64,000 bases of DNA, from the NCBI GenBank assembly GCA_019417325.1, contig DXVO01000007.1, positions 1-64,000 of the forward strand, written 5' to 3'. This DNA comes from Parabacteroides sp. GTDB lineage: Bacteria; Bacteroidota; Bacteroidia; Bacteroidales; Tannerellaceae. Positions 1 through 7,061 of this stretch are shown here, piece by piece (position 1 is the stretch's first letter; each line of letters begins with the position of its first letter). The position numbers and the translations under genes were made by a program. The notes beneath the pieces were generated by a model. The model was not told the DNA's origin. It did no database searches and saw only the letters and a list, made by a program, of their open reading frames with translations.

Positions 1-31
1 GCTTGCTAATATTTATGCTTAAAATTTAATC

Positions 32-344
32 CCCTCAGGATTTCGGTATGAGCCATAAACAATAGGCAGGTACGACCACACATCAGATAATCGTACATCC
101 TGACTTGTTCATAAAAAAACTTGCTCTCTAATTTATCTGTTGTATATTTATTGGGGGGAATGTATATTTTTCTCTTCAAGGTATATTTTTACTAGGTTTG
201 GTTTTTCTTTGAAATCTAACAATTCAAAAAGATCGAACATTCCATCAGGAAAGATAAAACGAAGGAATTCATCGTAACTCATAGCCTTCCTTTTTTTGTT
301 GGCACTAAGATTTATTATTTTAAACCCTCAGGATTTCGGCATGA
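32..344. repeat. 20-bp direct repeats flanking an IS relic
   Basis: The 20-mer CCCTCAGGATTTCGGTATGA at 32-51 recurs at 325-344 with one difference (C for T at its sixteenth base). The two copies have the same orientation and bracket the truncated transposase ORF at 148-282. They may be old target-site or recombination remnants, or copies of a local genomic repeat. Their origin cannot be settled from this window. Confidence 0.6.
148..282 (-). pseudogene. truncated ISAon1-type transposase N-terminal ORF
   Basis: A 44-codon frame starts with MSYDEFLRFIFPDG, continues through LFELLDFKEK and IYLEEKNI, and then stops. This resembles the first third of the small N-terminal-region protein encoded by ISAon1-like elements of Bacteroidales, which normally runs to roughly 100 residues or more and is followed by a separate catalytic ORF. 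No catalytic transposase is present, and both flanks carry stops in all relevant frames. I read it as a dead insertion-sequence relic. Identification is from memory of the family and is moderate. Confidence 0.55.
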
Positions 345-398
345 TTCCTTATCCTTTCTGCATACATGGGGGAAATATAGGAGAATTTGGACAAAATA

Positions 399-434
399 AA
401 AAGCTAAGAATTAATTACTCAATTCTTAGCTTTT
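399..434 (-). terminator. terminator of tRNA-Leu
   Basis: A perfect 14-bp inverted repeat (AAAAGCTAAGAATT at 399-412 and its complement at 421-434) with an 8-nt loop lies directly 3' of the tRNA on the minus strand. On that strand the stem ends in a run of T, as in an intrinsic terminator. Confidence 0.85.
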
Positions 435-441
435 CTTTCTG

Positions 442-525
442 TACCCAGAGCCGGGATCGAACCGGCATGGAAGTGAATCCACTGGTGTTTGAGACCAGCG
501 CGTCTACCAATTCCGCCATCTGGGC
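442..525 (-). tRNA. tRNA-Leu (anticodon CAA)
   Basis: The minus strand folds as an 84-nt class II tRNA. The acceptor stem is GCCCAGA paired with TCTGGGT (one G-U pair), followed by discriminator A. The D-arm is GGCGGAATTGGTAGACGC, and the anticodon stem CTGGT/ACCAG encloses CTCAAAC, giving anticodon CAA. It has a long variable arm and the T-loop GGTTCGATCCC. It reads UUG codons. CCA is not encoded. The plus-strand 95-codon frame over this gene is spurious. Confidence 0.95.
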
Positions 526-546
526 ATTTGTTTCTCAAATGTGTTG

Positions 547-577
547 CAAAGGTAGGTATTATTTTTTAATGTGCAAA
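547..577 (-). promoter_or_regulatory. promoter of tRNA-Leu
   Basis: On the minus strand TTTG (577-574) is followed after 19 nt by TACCTTTG (554-547). This is an exact match to the Bacteroidetes housekeeping promoter (-33 TTTG, -7 TAnnTTTG). The predicted start is near 540, about 15 nt before the mature tRNA. Confidence 0.8.
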
Positions 578-637
578 TATTAGCTGCTTTTTTTTCAATT
601 TATATCATAGGGTGGAGGAAATACCAGATTAATTCTA

Positions 638-645
638 TAACTTTG
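638..645 (+). promoter_or_regulatory. -7 box upstream of manC
   Basis: TAACTTTG matches the Bacteroidetes -7 consensus TAnnTTTG and lies 38 nt before the manC start. No convincing -33 TTTG is seen, so this is a partial match. Confidence 0.5.
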
Positions 646-682
646 TAATAGTATAATTATTAAAAAAGAAGCCTGAATCATC

Positions 683-1765
683 ATGAAGGATAATTATTGT
701 GTTATCATGGGTGGAGGAATCGGAAGTCGTTTCTGGCCTTTCAGTAGAGAAAGTTATCCAAAACAGTTCCTTGATTTCTTTGGAACAGGTCGTTCGTTAT
801 TGCAGATGACATTTGATCGTTTTGCTAAAATTATTCCGGTAGAGAATATTTATATTGTGACGAATGAGCTATACGCATCCTTAGTAAAAGAACAACTGCC
901 TGAATTAAGTGAGAAACAGATCCTCTTGGAACCGGCACGCCGGAATACCGCTCCTTGTATTGCTTATGCAGCTTATCATATTAAAGCTTGTAATCCGAAT
1001 GCAAATATAGTAGTAGCTCCTTCCGATCATCTTATTTTAAAAGAAGATGAGTTTTTGAAGGATGTAAATAAGAGTTTGGATTTTGTAAGAGAGAATAGAG
1101 CGTTGGTTACCTTGGGTATCAAGCCGAGCCGTCCGGAAACGGGTTATGGCTATATTCAAAGTAGCGATATTATGTTAGGTGAATTTACGAAAGTAAAAAC
1201 ATTTACAGAAAAGCCGAATCTGGAATTAGCTAAGGTCTTTCAGGAAAGTGGTGAATTCTTTTGGAATTCCGGACTATTCGTATGGAATGTAAATGCTATT
1301 CTGGATGCATTTGCAAAATTCCTTCCGGATATTTCACAACGTTTTGATTTAGGTAAGGATAAATTTAATACACCGGAAGAACGTGATTTTATTGCAGAAA
1401 ACTTCCAATACTGTCTGAATATCTCCATAGACTATGGTATTATGGAAAAAGCGGACAATGTATACATGCTGTGTGTTGATTTCGGTTGGGCAGACCTTGG
1501 AACATGGGGGTCACTATTCGATATTGCCAAAAAAGACGAAGAAAATAATGCAGTACTAAGAAATAATGAAGCATTGCTTTATGAAAGTTCCGGTAATGTA
1601 GTTGCATTGGATAATCCAAGACGTTTGGCTGTTATCCAGGGATTAAACGATTATATCGTTGCAGAGTCCGGAAATGTCCTGCTTATATGCAAAAAGGAAG
1701 ATGAACAGCGAATCAAGCAATTTGTCGCAGACGTTCAGATTAAATACGGCAAAGAATTCAATTAA
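683..1765 (+). CDS. manC: mannose-1-phosphate guanylyltransferase
   Basis: It makes GDP-mannose from mannose-1-phosphate and GTP in the cytoplasm, for surface polysaccharides and GDP-fucose. The 360-residue protein begins with the nucleotidyltransferase signature GGGIGSRFWPFSRESYPKQF (residues 10-29), a variant of the usual GGxGTRLWPLSR. It also has VAPSDHLI near residue 110 and the sugar-phosphate motif FTEKP near residue 180. It is the short form: there is no C-terminal cupin isomerase domain as in bifunctional ManC/AlgA. It stands alone, with its own -7 box and a strong terminator, so it is probably monocistronic. The product is clear from motifs; the gene symbol is by family convention. 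Confidence 0.92.
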   Translation: MKDNYCVIMGGGIGSRFWPFSRESYPKQFLDFFGTGRSLLQMTFDRFAKIIPVENIYIVTNELYASLVKEQLPELSEKQILLEPARRNTAPCIAYAAYHIKACNPNANIVVAPSDHLILKEDEFLKDVNKSLDFVRENRALVTLGIKPSRPETGYGYIQSSDIMLGEFTKVKTFTEKPNLELAKVFQESGEFFWNSGLFVWNVNAILDAFAKFLPDISQRFDLGKDKFNTPEERDFIAENFQYCLNISIDYGIMEKADNVYMLCVDFGWADLGTWGSLFDIAKKDEENNAVLRNNEALLYESSGNVVALDNPRRLAVIQGLNDYIVAESGNVLLICKKEDEQRIKQFVADVQIKYGKEFN

Positions 1766-1780
1766 GAAGTAATAGTAGGT

Positions 1781-1808
1781 AGGGGGGCAAACGCTCCCCT
1801 ATTTTTTT
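1781..1808 (+). terminator. terminator of manC
   Basis: An 8-bp stem AGGGGGGC/GCTCCCCT (1781-1788, 1793-1800, one G-U pair) is followed by a run of seven T at 1802-1808. It sits 16 nt after the manC stop. Confidence 0.85.
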
Positions 1809-1813
1809 ATCTA

Positions 1814-3040
1814 TTATTTATCAATCCATTTCTTTCCCAAATAATGTACCGGATACCAAGCAGCCAGGAATCCAACTCCGATAACGGTAACAAATATGGT
1901 TAGAATATCACTGCCAATCAGACGGACCGGATAGGCGTCGATAACGAATGCTCCGGAAACTTCCCCTAATTTAAGTAATCCGAACTCCTGTTGTAAGAAG
2001 CAAAGTAACACGCCAAACAGAATGCCGGTTAAAGCCCCGAAACCGGAAATCATCCAGCCTTCAAATAAAAATATCTGTCGGATTAGTTTGTCATTTGCTC
2101 CCATATTACGCAATGTAAGGACGTCATCTTTCTTTTCTATCATCAACATAGATAAAGAGCCGACCACATTAAATAGAGCAAGACCGAGGATAAAGCATAA
2201 TATCAGGAATGTCATCCATTTTTCTCCTTGCATCATTTTGTAGGAAGCATCCTGCTGTTCATACCTGTCTTTAATAACAAATTCATCACCCAGTATAGAT
2301 TTAATCTGTTCTTTAAGAACCTGGATATTCGTATCAGGTGTCACTCCCAATTCGATGGCTGTCACTTCATTGTTGTAATGGAATAGGGAACGTGCTAATG
2401 CGAGTGGTATCAGCATGACTTTATCATCGTACACTTGTTGGTTGGTTGCATATACTCCCCGTGTGAAAGCATATTCCAGATTAAAAGAAGTAGCGGGATT
2501 GGAAAGGTTAACTTTTTCATCCCTTTTAGGTACATATATTTCTAAAGGATCGGCAAAGTTGGCCCTTATTCCGAGGCGTGAAGCCAGTCCCACCCCTGGT
2601 ATGGCATAATTGGCTACTTCGTCGTATAGAATAAAATCCCCATCAATCAGGATACTGTCGATATTTGTCAGATACCGGAATGTATCGTCGACCCCTTTGA
2701 TTGTTGCAACATCCTGCCGGTCTTTGTAACGAACTAAGGCATTGTCTTCCAGGACTTCGCTGAAATAAGTGATTTCAGGCAGTTTCTTAACCTTTTGCAC
2801 AGAGGCTACCGTAGGGTCGAATACCTTACCGTGGCGCGGTGTTATTTTTAATACCGGGTCGAAATTGCTGAACATAGAAGCAACCAGGCTTTCAAACCCG
2901 TTAAATACAGACAATGCACAGACCAGTGCGGTTGTGGCAATCATTACCCCACAAACCGAAACCATCGAAATTATGTTGATGGCATTGTGGGATTTCTTTG
3001 AAAAAAGGTAACGCCTGGCTATATAAAACGGGAAGTTCAA
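1814..3040 (-). CDS. LolC/LolE-type ABC transporter permease
   Basis: The 408-residue inner-membrane protein has the layout of lipoprotein-release permeases. A short cytoplasmic start (FYIARRYLFSKKSHNAIN) is followed by a first membrane segment around residues 20-45, a large periplasmic domain to about 280, and three membrane segments in the C-terminal FtsX domain. LolCDE-type complexes extract lipoproteins from the inner membrane for transfer toward the outer membrane. The matching ATPase is not in this window. The gene ends a four-gene minus-strand run (pyruvate kinase, methyltransferase, rbfA, this gene) with gaps of 8-12 nt, suggesting co-transcription. Function as a Lol permease is by family; a generic FtsX-like exporter is the alternative. 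Confidence 0.8.
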   Translation of the reverse strand: MNFPFYIARRYLFSKKSHNAINIISMVSVCGVMIATTALVCALSVFNGFESLVASMFSNFDPVLKITPRHGKVFDPTVASVQKVKKLPEITYFSEVLEDNALVRYKDRQDVATIKGVDDTFRYLTNIDSILIDGDFILYDEVANYAIPGVGLASRLGIRANFADPLEIYVPKRDEKVNLSNPATSFNLEYAFTRGVYATNQQVYDDKVMLIPLALARSLFHYNNEVTAIELGVTPDTNIQVLKEQIKSILGDEFVIKDRYEQQDASYKMMQGEKWMTFLILCFILGLALFNVVGSLSMLMIEKKDDVLTLRNMGANDKLIRQIFLFEGWMISGFGALTGILFGVLLCFLQQEFGLLKLGEVSGAFVIDAYPVRLIGSDILTIFVTVIGVGFLAAWYPVHYLGKKWIDK

Positions 3041-3051
3041 CGCTTCAGATT

Positions 3052-3387
3052 TTATTGTTTCAACAGATTGTCTATATTCTCAATATAATCCAGAGAGTCG
3101 TCGATAAAGAAACTCAATTCCGGAATTTTACGTAATTGCATACGAACACGTTGCCCTAAATCAAAGCGGATCGCTTTTGTATTGGCACGGATTGCCTCCA
3201 GCAATTCTCCTGATTTTTCAGAAGGGAAAATACTTAGATAGACACGTGCAACACTTAAGTCTGCACTAACACGGACTACAGATACGGATATCAGTACACC
3301 CTGCATTGCTTTTGCTTCTTTCAGGAAGATATCACCCAGTTCTTTTTGAAGAAGACGTTCTATTTTGCTTAATCTTGTTCTTTCCAT
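3052..3387 (-). CDS. rbfA: 30S ribosome-binding factor A
   Basis: This 111-residue protein matches RbfA in size and pattern: the N-terminal helix TRLSKIERLLQKELGDIF, then SVVRVSADLSVARVYLSIFP, and the C-terminal RVRMQLRKIPELSFFIDDS. RbfA is a KH-fold assembly factor that binds the 30S precursor near the 5' end of 16S rRNA and helps late maturation. It lies 12 nt from the methyltransferase upstream and 11 nt from the permease downstream, inside a probable operon. In Bacteroidetes the rbfA-permease pairing is common. Confidence 0.92.
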   Translation of the reverse strand: MERTRLSKIERLLQKELGDIFLKEAKAMQGVLISVSVVRVSADLSVARVYLSIFPSEKSGELLEAIRANTKAIRFDLGQRVRMQLRKIPELSFFIDDSLDYIENIDNLLKQ

Positions 3388-3399
3388 AATTTTCTAATT

Positions 3400-4026
3400 T
3401 TATTTTTTCCAAATCATTGTCAGACCATCGCGCAAAGGTAAGATAACTTTTTCAATACGTGGGTCTTCCTTTATTTTATCATTAAAACTAAGGATACCGA
3501 TTGTTTGTTTATCCGATGCGTGAGGTTTCTCCAGAACTTTTCCGTCCCATAACGTATTGTCGGCAAGAATCAACCCTCCTGGGCGAACCAATGGAAATAC
3601 AATATCGAAATATTCTGAGTACAATCGTTTGTCTGCATCAATAAAGACCATATCAAATGTTTCATTCAGGGTAGGGATGATTTCGAGTGCATCTCCAAAA
3701 TGTAATTTGATTTTGTCCTTATGTGGTGACTGGTTCAGGTATTTCTGTATAAAGTCCTCCATCTCGTCGTTAATTTCGAGGGTGTGGATTAAGCCATTCT
3801 CTTCCAGCCCTTCAGCCATACAAAGGGTGGCATAAGCGGTATATGTGCCTATTTCCAATATCCGGCGTGGACGAAGCATCCGGCAGAACATTTTCAGGAT
3901 ACGTCCCTGTAAATGCCCAGACAACATACGCGGACGAAGGAGATTTACGTGCGCATCCCTATTAAGGGTTGCAAGTAAATCTCCTTCATCGTCGCTATGA
4001 GATAGGATATACTCCTCTAATGTCAT
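3400..4026 (-). CDS. SAM-dependent O-methyltransferase (YrrM/COMT type)
   Basis: The 208-residue protein is a class I methyltransferase of the catechol-O-methyltransferase-like family 3. Glycine motif ILEIGTYTAYATLCMAEGL binds SAM, and ETFDMVFIDADKRLYSEY carries the conserved acidic metal/substrate residues. LILADNTLWDGKV is the family's third hallmark. The substrate is unknown. In bacteria some members (TrmR/YrrM) modify tRNA 5-hydroxyuridine, which would suit its place between pyruvate kinase and rbfA, but that is inference. It starts 8 nt after the pyruvate kinase stop, so co-transcription is likely. Confidence 0.87.
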   Translation of the reverse strand: MTLEEYILSHSDDEGDLLATLNRDAHVNLLRPRMLSGHLQGRILKMFCRMLRPRRILEIGTYTAYATLCMAEGLEENGLIHTLEINDEMEDFIQKYLNQSPHKDKIKLHFGDALEIIPTLNETFDMVFIDADKRLYSEYFDIVFPLVRPGGLILADNTLWDGKVLEKPHASDKQTIGILSFNDKIKEDPRIEKVILPLRDGLTMIWKK

Positions 4027-4034
4027 GTATCAAA

Positions 4035-5504
4035 TTAGTCTTTAAACGTCGGAAGCTGGTAATCTTTTCCTGCATCCAACACTTTTCCAACATTATTAAT
4101 TTCAAGGAAACTTGTACCGCCTCCTTCACCAAAGCTTCCGCTCAGGTAAGCAACCATATCATTGCGTGTAATGCGTCCGCTCTTGATCAATTCGTTTAGA
4201 GCCTGGTAGAAATAACCGCGACGGCTATGGTCAAAAGGTTGGTGAACCGCCCATACTCCATAAGATAATGAGAGCATACGAGTGGTCCGGTGGTTATAGC
4301 AGATGGCGAACACAGTGGATGTTCCACGGAAAGCTGCCAGATAACGGGCTGTACGTCCTGTATAACTGTCTGTAATAATTGCTTTTACATGTAGTTTGGA
4401 GGAAGATTTTACAGCTTGTTTTGCTAAAAAAGAAGTTACATCCAGGTCATTACCTTCAATAGGAACGCGGATATCATTGGCTGATAATTTTGTTTTTTCA
4501 GCTTCACGGGCAACTTTAGTCATAGTTTGTACTGCTTCGATCGGATATTTTCCGTAGGCAGTTTCACCACTTAACATCAATGCATCCGTACGATAATAGA
4601 TTGCGTTGGCAATATCTGTTACTTCTGCACGGGTTGGACGTGGGTTCGAGATCATGGAGTGAAGCATCTGTGTAGCTACGATTACCGGCTTTTTCACTTC
4701 TACGCACTTACGTATCAATATACGCTGGATACCCGGGATTTTCTCGGCTGGAACTTCGATACCTAAATCACCACGTGCAATCATAACTCCATAAGCCACT
4801 TCCAGGATTTCGTCGATATTATCCACACCTTCCTGGTTTTCGATTTTTGCAATAATTTTTATAGGGCTTCCGTACTCATCCAGAATACGTTGTATATCCA
4901 TTACGTCTTGTTTGCTACGGACAAATGAGTGTGCAATAAAATCAAGGTCGTTTTCAATCGCCCATACAATATTTTTGCGATCTTTTTCTGTCAATGATGG
5001 TAAATTGATACGTACCCCCGGGACATTTACGCTTTTACGGCTGCCTAAAGTGGCATCGTTTTCTACTTCGCAAACCAGATAATCGTCTTTTTTATCGATA
5101 ACTTTCAGTTCCAGGTCTCCGTCGTCAATCAAGATATCACTGCCGACATTCAGGTCGTTTGCGAAATTCTTATACGATACATAAATGAAATCATGCGAAG
5201 TTTCTTTATCCGGGTTTCCTGCAATATTTACGATTTCTCCGGTTTTGAAAGGAATGGGAGCTTGGGATATCGTTGTGCGGACTTCTGGACCTTTTGTATC
5301 CATAAGGATAGCTATACGGTCGGATACTGCACGGACATTATTTACAACTTTAGCTAATCCTTCTTCTGCCATGTGGGCCGTATTAAGGCGGACAACATTC
5401 ATTCCTGCCTTATACAACGCGTCGACAAAATCTACATCACAACGTTGGTCAGAAACAGTAGCAACAATCTTCGTATGCTTTAACATATAACCTTTTTTAT
5501 TCAT
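4035..5504 (-). CDS. pyk: pyruvate kinase
   Basis: It transfers phosphate from phosphoenolpyruvate to ADP, the last step of glycolysis. The 489-residue protein shows the barrel start TKIVATVSD and DTKGPEVRTT, the catalytic lysine region IIAKIENQEGVDNIDEIL, and the active-site signature VMIARGDLGIEVP. MLSGETAYGKYP is followed by a C-terminal domain. The N-terminus reads MNKKGYMLKHTKI. The second Met (start at 5486) aligns better with relatives, so the true start may be six codons downstream. It heads a tight run of four minus-strand genes. Confidence 0.93.
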   Translation of the reverse strand: MNKKGYMLKHTKIVATVSDQRCDVDFVDALYKAGMNVVRLNTAHMAEEGLAKVVNNVRAVSDRIAILMDTKGPEVRTTISQAPIPFKTGEIVNIAGNPDKETSHDFIYVSYKNFANDLNVGSDILIDDGDLELKVIDKKDDYLVCEVENDATLGSRKSVNVPGVRINLPSLTEKDRKNIVWAIENDLDFIAHSFVRSKQDVMDIQRILDEYGSPIKIIAKIENQEGVDNIDEILEVAYGVMIARGDLGIEVPAEKIPGIQRILIRKCVEVKKPVIVATQMLHSMISNPRPTRAEVTDIANAIYYRTDALMLSGETAYGKYPIEAVQTMTKVAREAEKTKLSANDIRVPIEGNDLDVTSFLAKQAVKSSSKLHVKAIITDSYTGRTARYLAAFRGTSTVFAICYNHRTTRMLSLSYGVWAVHQPFDHSRRGYFYQALNELIKSGRITRNDMVAYLSGSFGEGGGTSFLEINNVGKVLDAGKDYQLPTFKD

Positions 5505-5628
5505 TGGAGATTAAGTACCGGTATGTATGAACCACCGACTTAGATCCAATTTCTATTAAACATCTTTTACCTATTATTTTTATCGTATTCAGTAAGTGTA
5601 GGATACTTTCCGAATAGAATCGCTATTT

Positions 5629-6054
5629 TTATTCCTCCATAAGAAATGATTCAAGAGCCAACCGGTAGGAATCAAGCCCGAAGCCCAGGATAACTCCCTT
5701 ACAGGCTGCCGAAATCATGGAAACATGGCGGAAGGCTTCCCGTGCATGTACATTGGATATATGCACTTCAATGACAGGGGTTTTTACAGCTTTTATTGCA
5801 TCATGTAATGCAATGGAGGTATGTGTATAAGCTCCGGCATTCATGATAATTCCATCATAATCAAAACCGACTTCATGTATCTTGTTAATTATTTCTCCTT
5901 CTATATTGCTTTGAAAGTAAGCAATTTCGCATTGGGGATATTTTGCACGCAATTTACTTAGATAGTCTTCAAATGAAGCATTGCCGTATACTGTTGGCTC
6001 CCGTTTGCCTAACAGATTAAGATTTGGGCCGTTGATAATCTGAATTTTCTTCAT
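5629..6054 (-). CDS. aroQ: type II 3-dehydroquinate dehydratase
   Basis: It converts 3-dehydroquinate to 3-dehydroshikimate in the shikimate pathway. The 141-residue protein has the type II hallmarks IINGPNLNLLGKREPTVYG (with the catalytic Tyr), AGAYTHTSIALHDAI, and VIEVHISNVHAREAFRH (with the catalytic His). I place the start at 6054 because this family starts with MKKIQIINGPNLN. An in-frame ATG at 6087 would add 11 residues without family support. Its probable promoter faces that of xerD (see 6070 and 6113). Confidence 0.93.
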   Translation of the reverse strand: MKKIQIINGPNLNLLGKREPTVYGNASFEDYLSKLRAKYPQCEIAYFQSNIEGEIINKIHEVGFDYDGIIMNAGAYTHTSIALHDAIKAVKTPVIEVHISNVHAREAFRHVSMISAACKGVILGFGLDSYRLALESFLMEE

Positions 6055-6069
6055 TTTGCTGTAATTTGT

Positions 6070-6077
6070 TACCTTTG
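6070..6077 (+). promoter_or_regulatory. -7 box of the xerD promoter
   Basis: TACCTTTG is an exact TAnnTTTG box, predicting a start near 6084 and a 75-nt leader for xerD. The leader begins with a small inverted repeat CATCC/GGATG at about 6085-6100. No good -33 element is visible. Confidence 0.55.
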
Positions 6078-6112
6078 TAGTATCCATCCTTCAACGGATG
6101 AAAAATACCGTG

Positions 6113-6120
6113 CAAAGGTA
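6113..6120 (-). promoter_or_regulatory. -7 box of the aroQ promoter
   Basis: The minus strand carries TACCTTTG at 6120-6113, identical to the plus-strand box at 6070. Transcription would start near 6106 and run left through the xerD promoter into aroQ. The two promoters therefore point at each other over about 50 bp. Confidence 0.55.
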
Positions 6121-6158
6121 ATGATTTAATTTGACACATACATAATGACCAATCTATA

Positions 6159-7055
6159 ATGCAACAAGGAAAAGATATAATTAACCGATATAACACCTAT
6201 CTTCGTTTGGAGAAAGCTCTTTCTGCCAATTCCATTGAAGCCTACCTGACCGATCTGGACAAGTTAATCCGTTTTGTGGAAAGCGAAGGACTGAAGTTTG
6301 ATGAGGTATCTTATGAAGATCTCCAGCAATTCGTAGCTCAGCTTCATGATGTTGGTATTCATCCGAGATCGCAGGCAAGAATTATTTCAGGTATCAAATC
6401 GTTCTATCGTTTTCTTTTTCTGGACGGTTATATAACAGTTGACCCTACCGAATTGTTAGAAACACCTAAGATTGGTTTGAAACTTCCAGAGGTGTTGACT
6501 GTGAACGAAATAAATAATATACTGGATTCCATAGACCTGTCCGTTCCGGAAGGGCATCGTAACCGGGCTATGTTGGAAGTTCTGTATAGTTGTGGTTTGC
6601 GTGTTTCTGAACTTGTCAATCTTCGTTTTACCGATATTTATATTGACGAAGGATTTATAAAAGTAGAGGGAAAGGGGGGCAAACAAAGATTGGTTCCGAT
6701 ATCAGATATAGCTATACGGGAGATAAAAAATTATTTGTGTGACCGTAACATGGTCGTTGTAAAAAAAGGATTTGAGGATGTCTTGTTTTTAAGTCGCCGG
6801 GGAACCTCATTATCGCGTATCATGGTGTTTCATATTATCAAGCAACAGGCTGAACTGGCTGGAATAACGAAGAATGTAAGCCCGCATACCTTCCGGCATT
6901 CTTTTGCTACTCATTTATTGGAAGGGGGAGCGAATCTTCGTGCCATCCAGGAAATGCTGGGGCACGAAAAGATTACTACTACCGAAATTTATACACATAT
7001 AGACCGTCAGTTTTTGCGGAAAGAGATTTTGGAACACCATCCGCGAAATAAATAG
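6159..7055 (+). CDS. xerD: site-specific tyrosine recombinase XerD
   Basis: With its partner XerC it resolves chromosome dimers at dif. The 298-residue protein has an N-terminal SAM-like core-binding domain (residues 10-95) and a catalytic domain (110-290). The catalytic set is complete: Arg148 (GLRVSEL), Lys172 (GKGGKQR), His243 and Arg246 (HTFRHSFATHLL), His269 (LGHE) and Tyr278 (TEIYTH). Length and motifs fit chromosomal XerD rather than a phage or conjugative-transposon integrase, and no mobile-element genes flank it. It reads divergently from aroQ. Confidence 0.9.
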   Translation: MQQGKDIINRYNTYLRLEKALSANSIEAYLTDLDKLIRFVESEGLKFDEVSYEDLQQFVAQLHDVGIHPRSQARIISGIKSFYRFLFLDGYITVDPTELLETPKIGLKLPEVLTVNEINNILDSIDLSVPEGHRNRAMLEVLYSCGLRVSELVNLRFTDIYIDEGFIKVEGKGGKQRLVPISDIAIREIKNYLCDRNMVVVKKGFEDVLFLSRRGTSLSRIMVFHIIKQQAELAGITKNVSPHTFRHSFATHLLEGGANLRAIQEMLGHEKITTTEIYTHIDRQFLRKEILEHHPRNK

Positions 7056-7061
7056 GATAAA

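Noticed and set aside
296..583. 95-codon plus-strand frame
   Set aside because: It runs through the tRNA-Leu gene and its terminator on the other strand; it has no domain and is explained by the RNA gene.
5185..5490. 101-codon frame opposite pyruvate kinase
   Set aside because: Antisense shadow of a well-supported gene, with no promoter or recognisable protein features.
6159..7055. Mobile-element integrase
   Set aside because: Motifs and length fit chromosomal XerD, and no att sites, excisionase or cargo genes are nearby.
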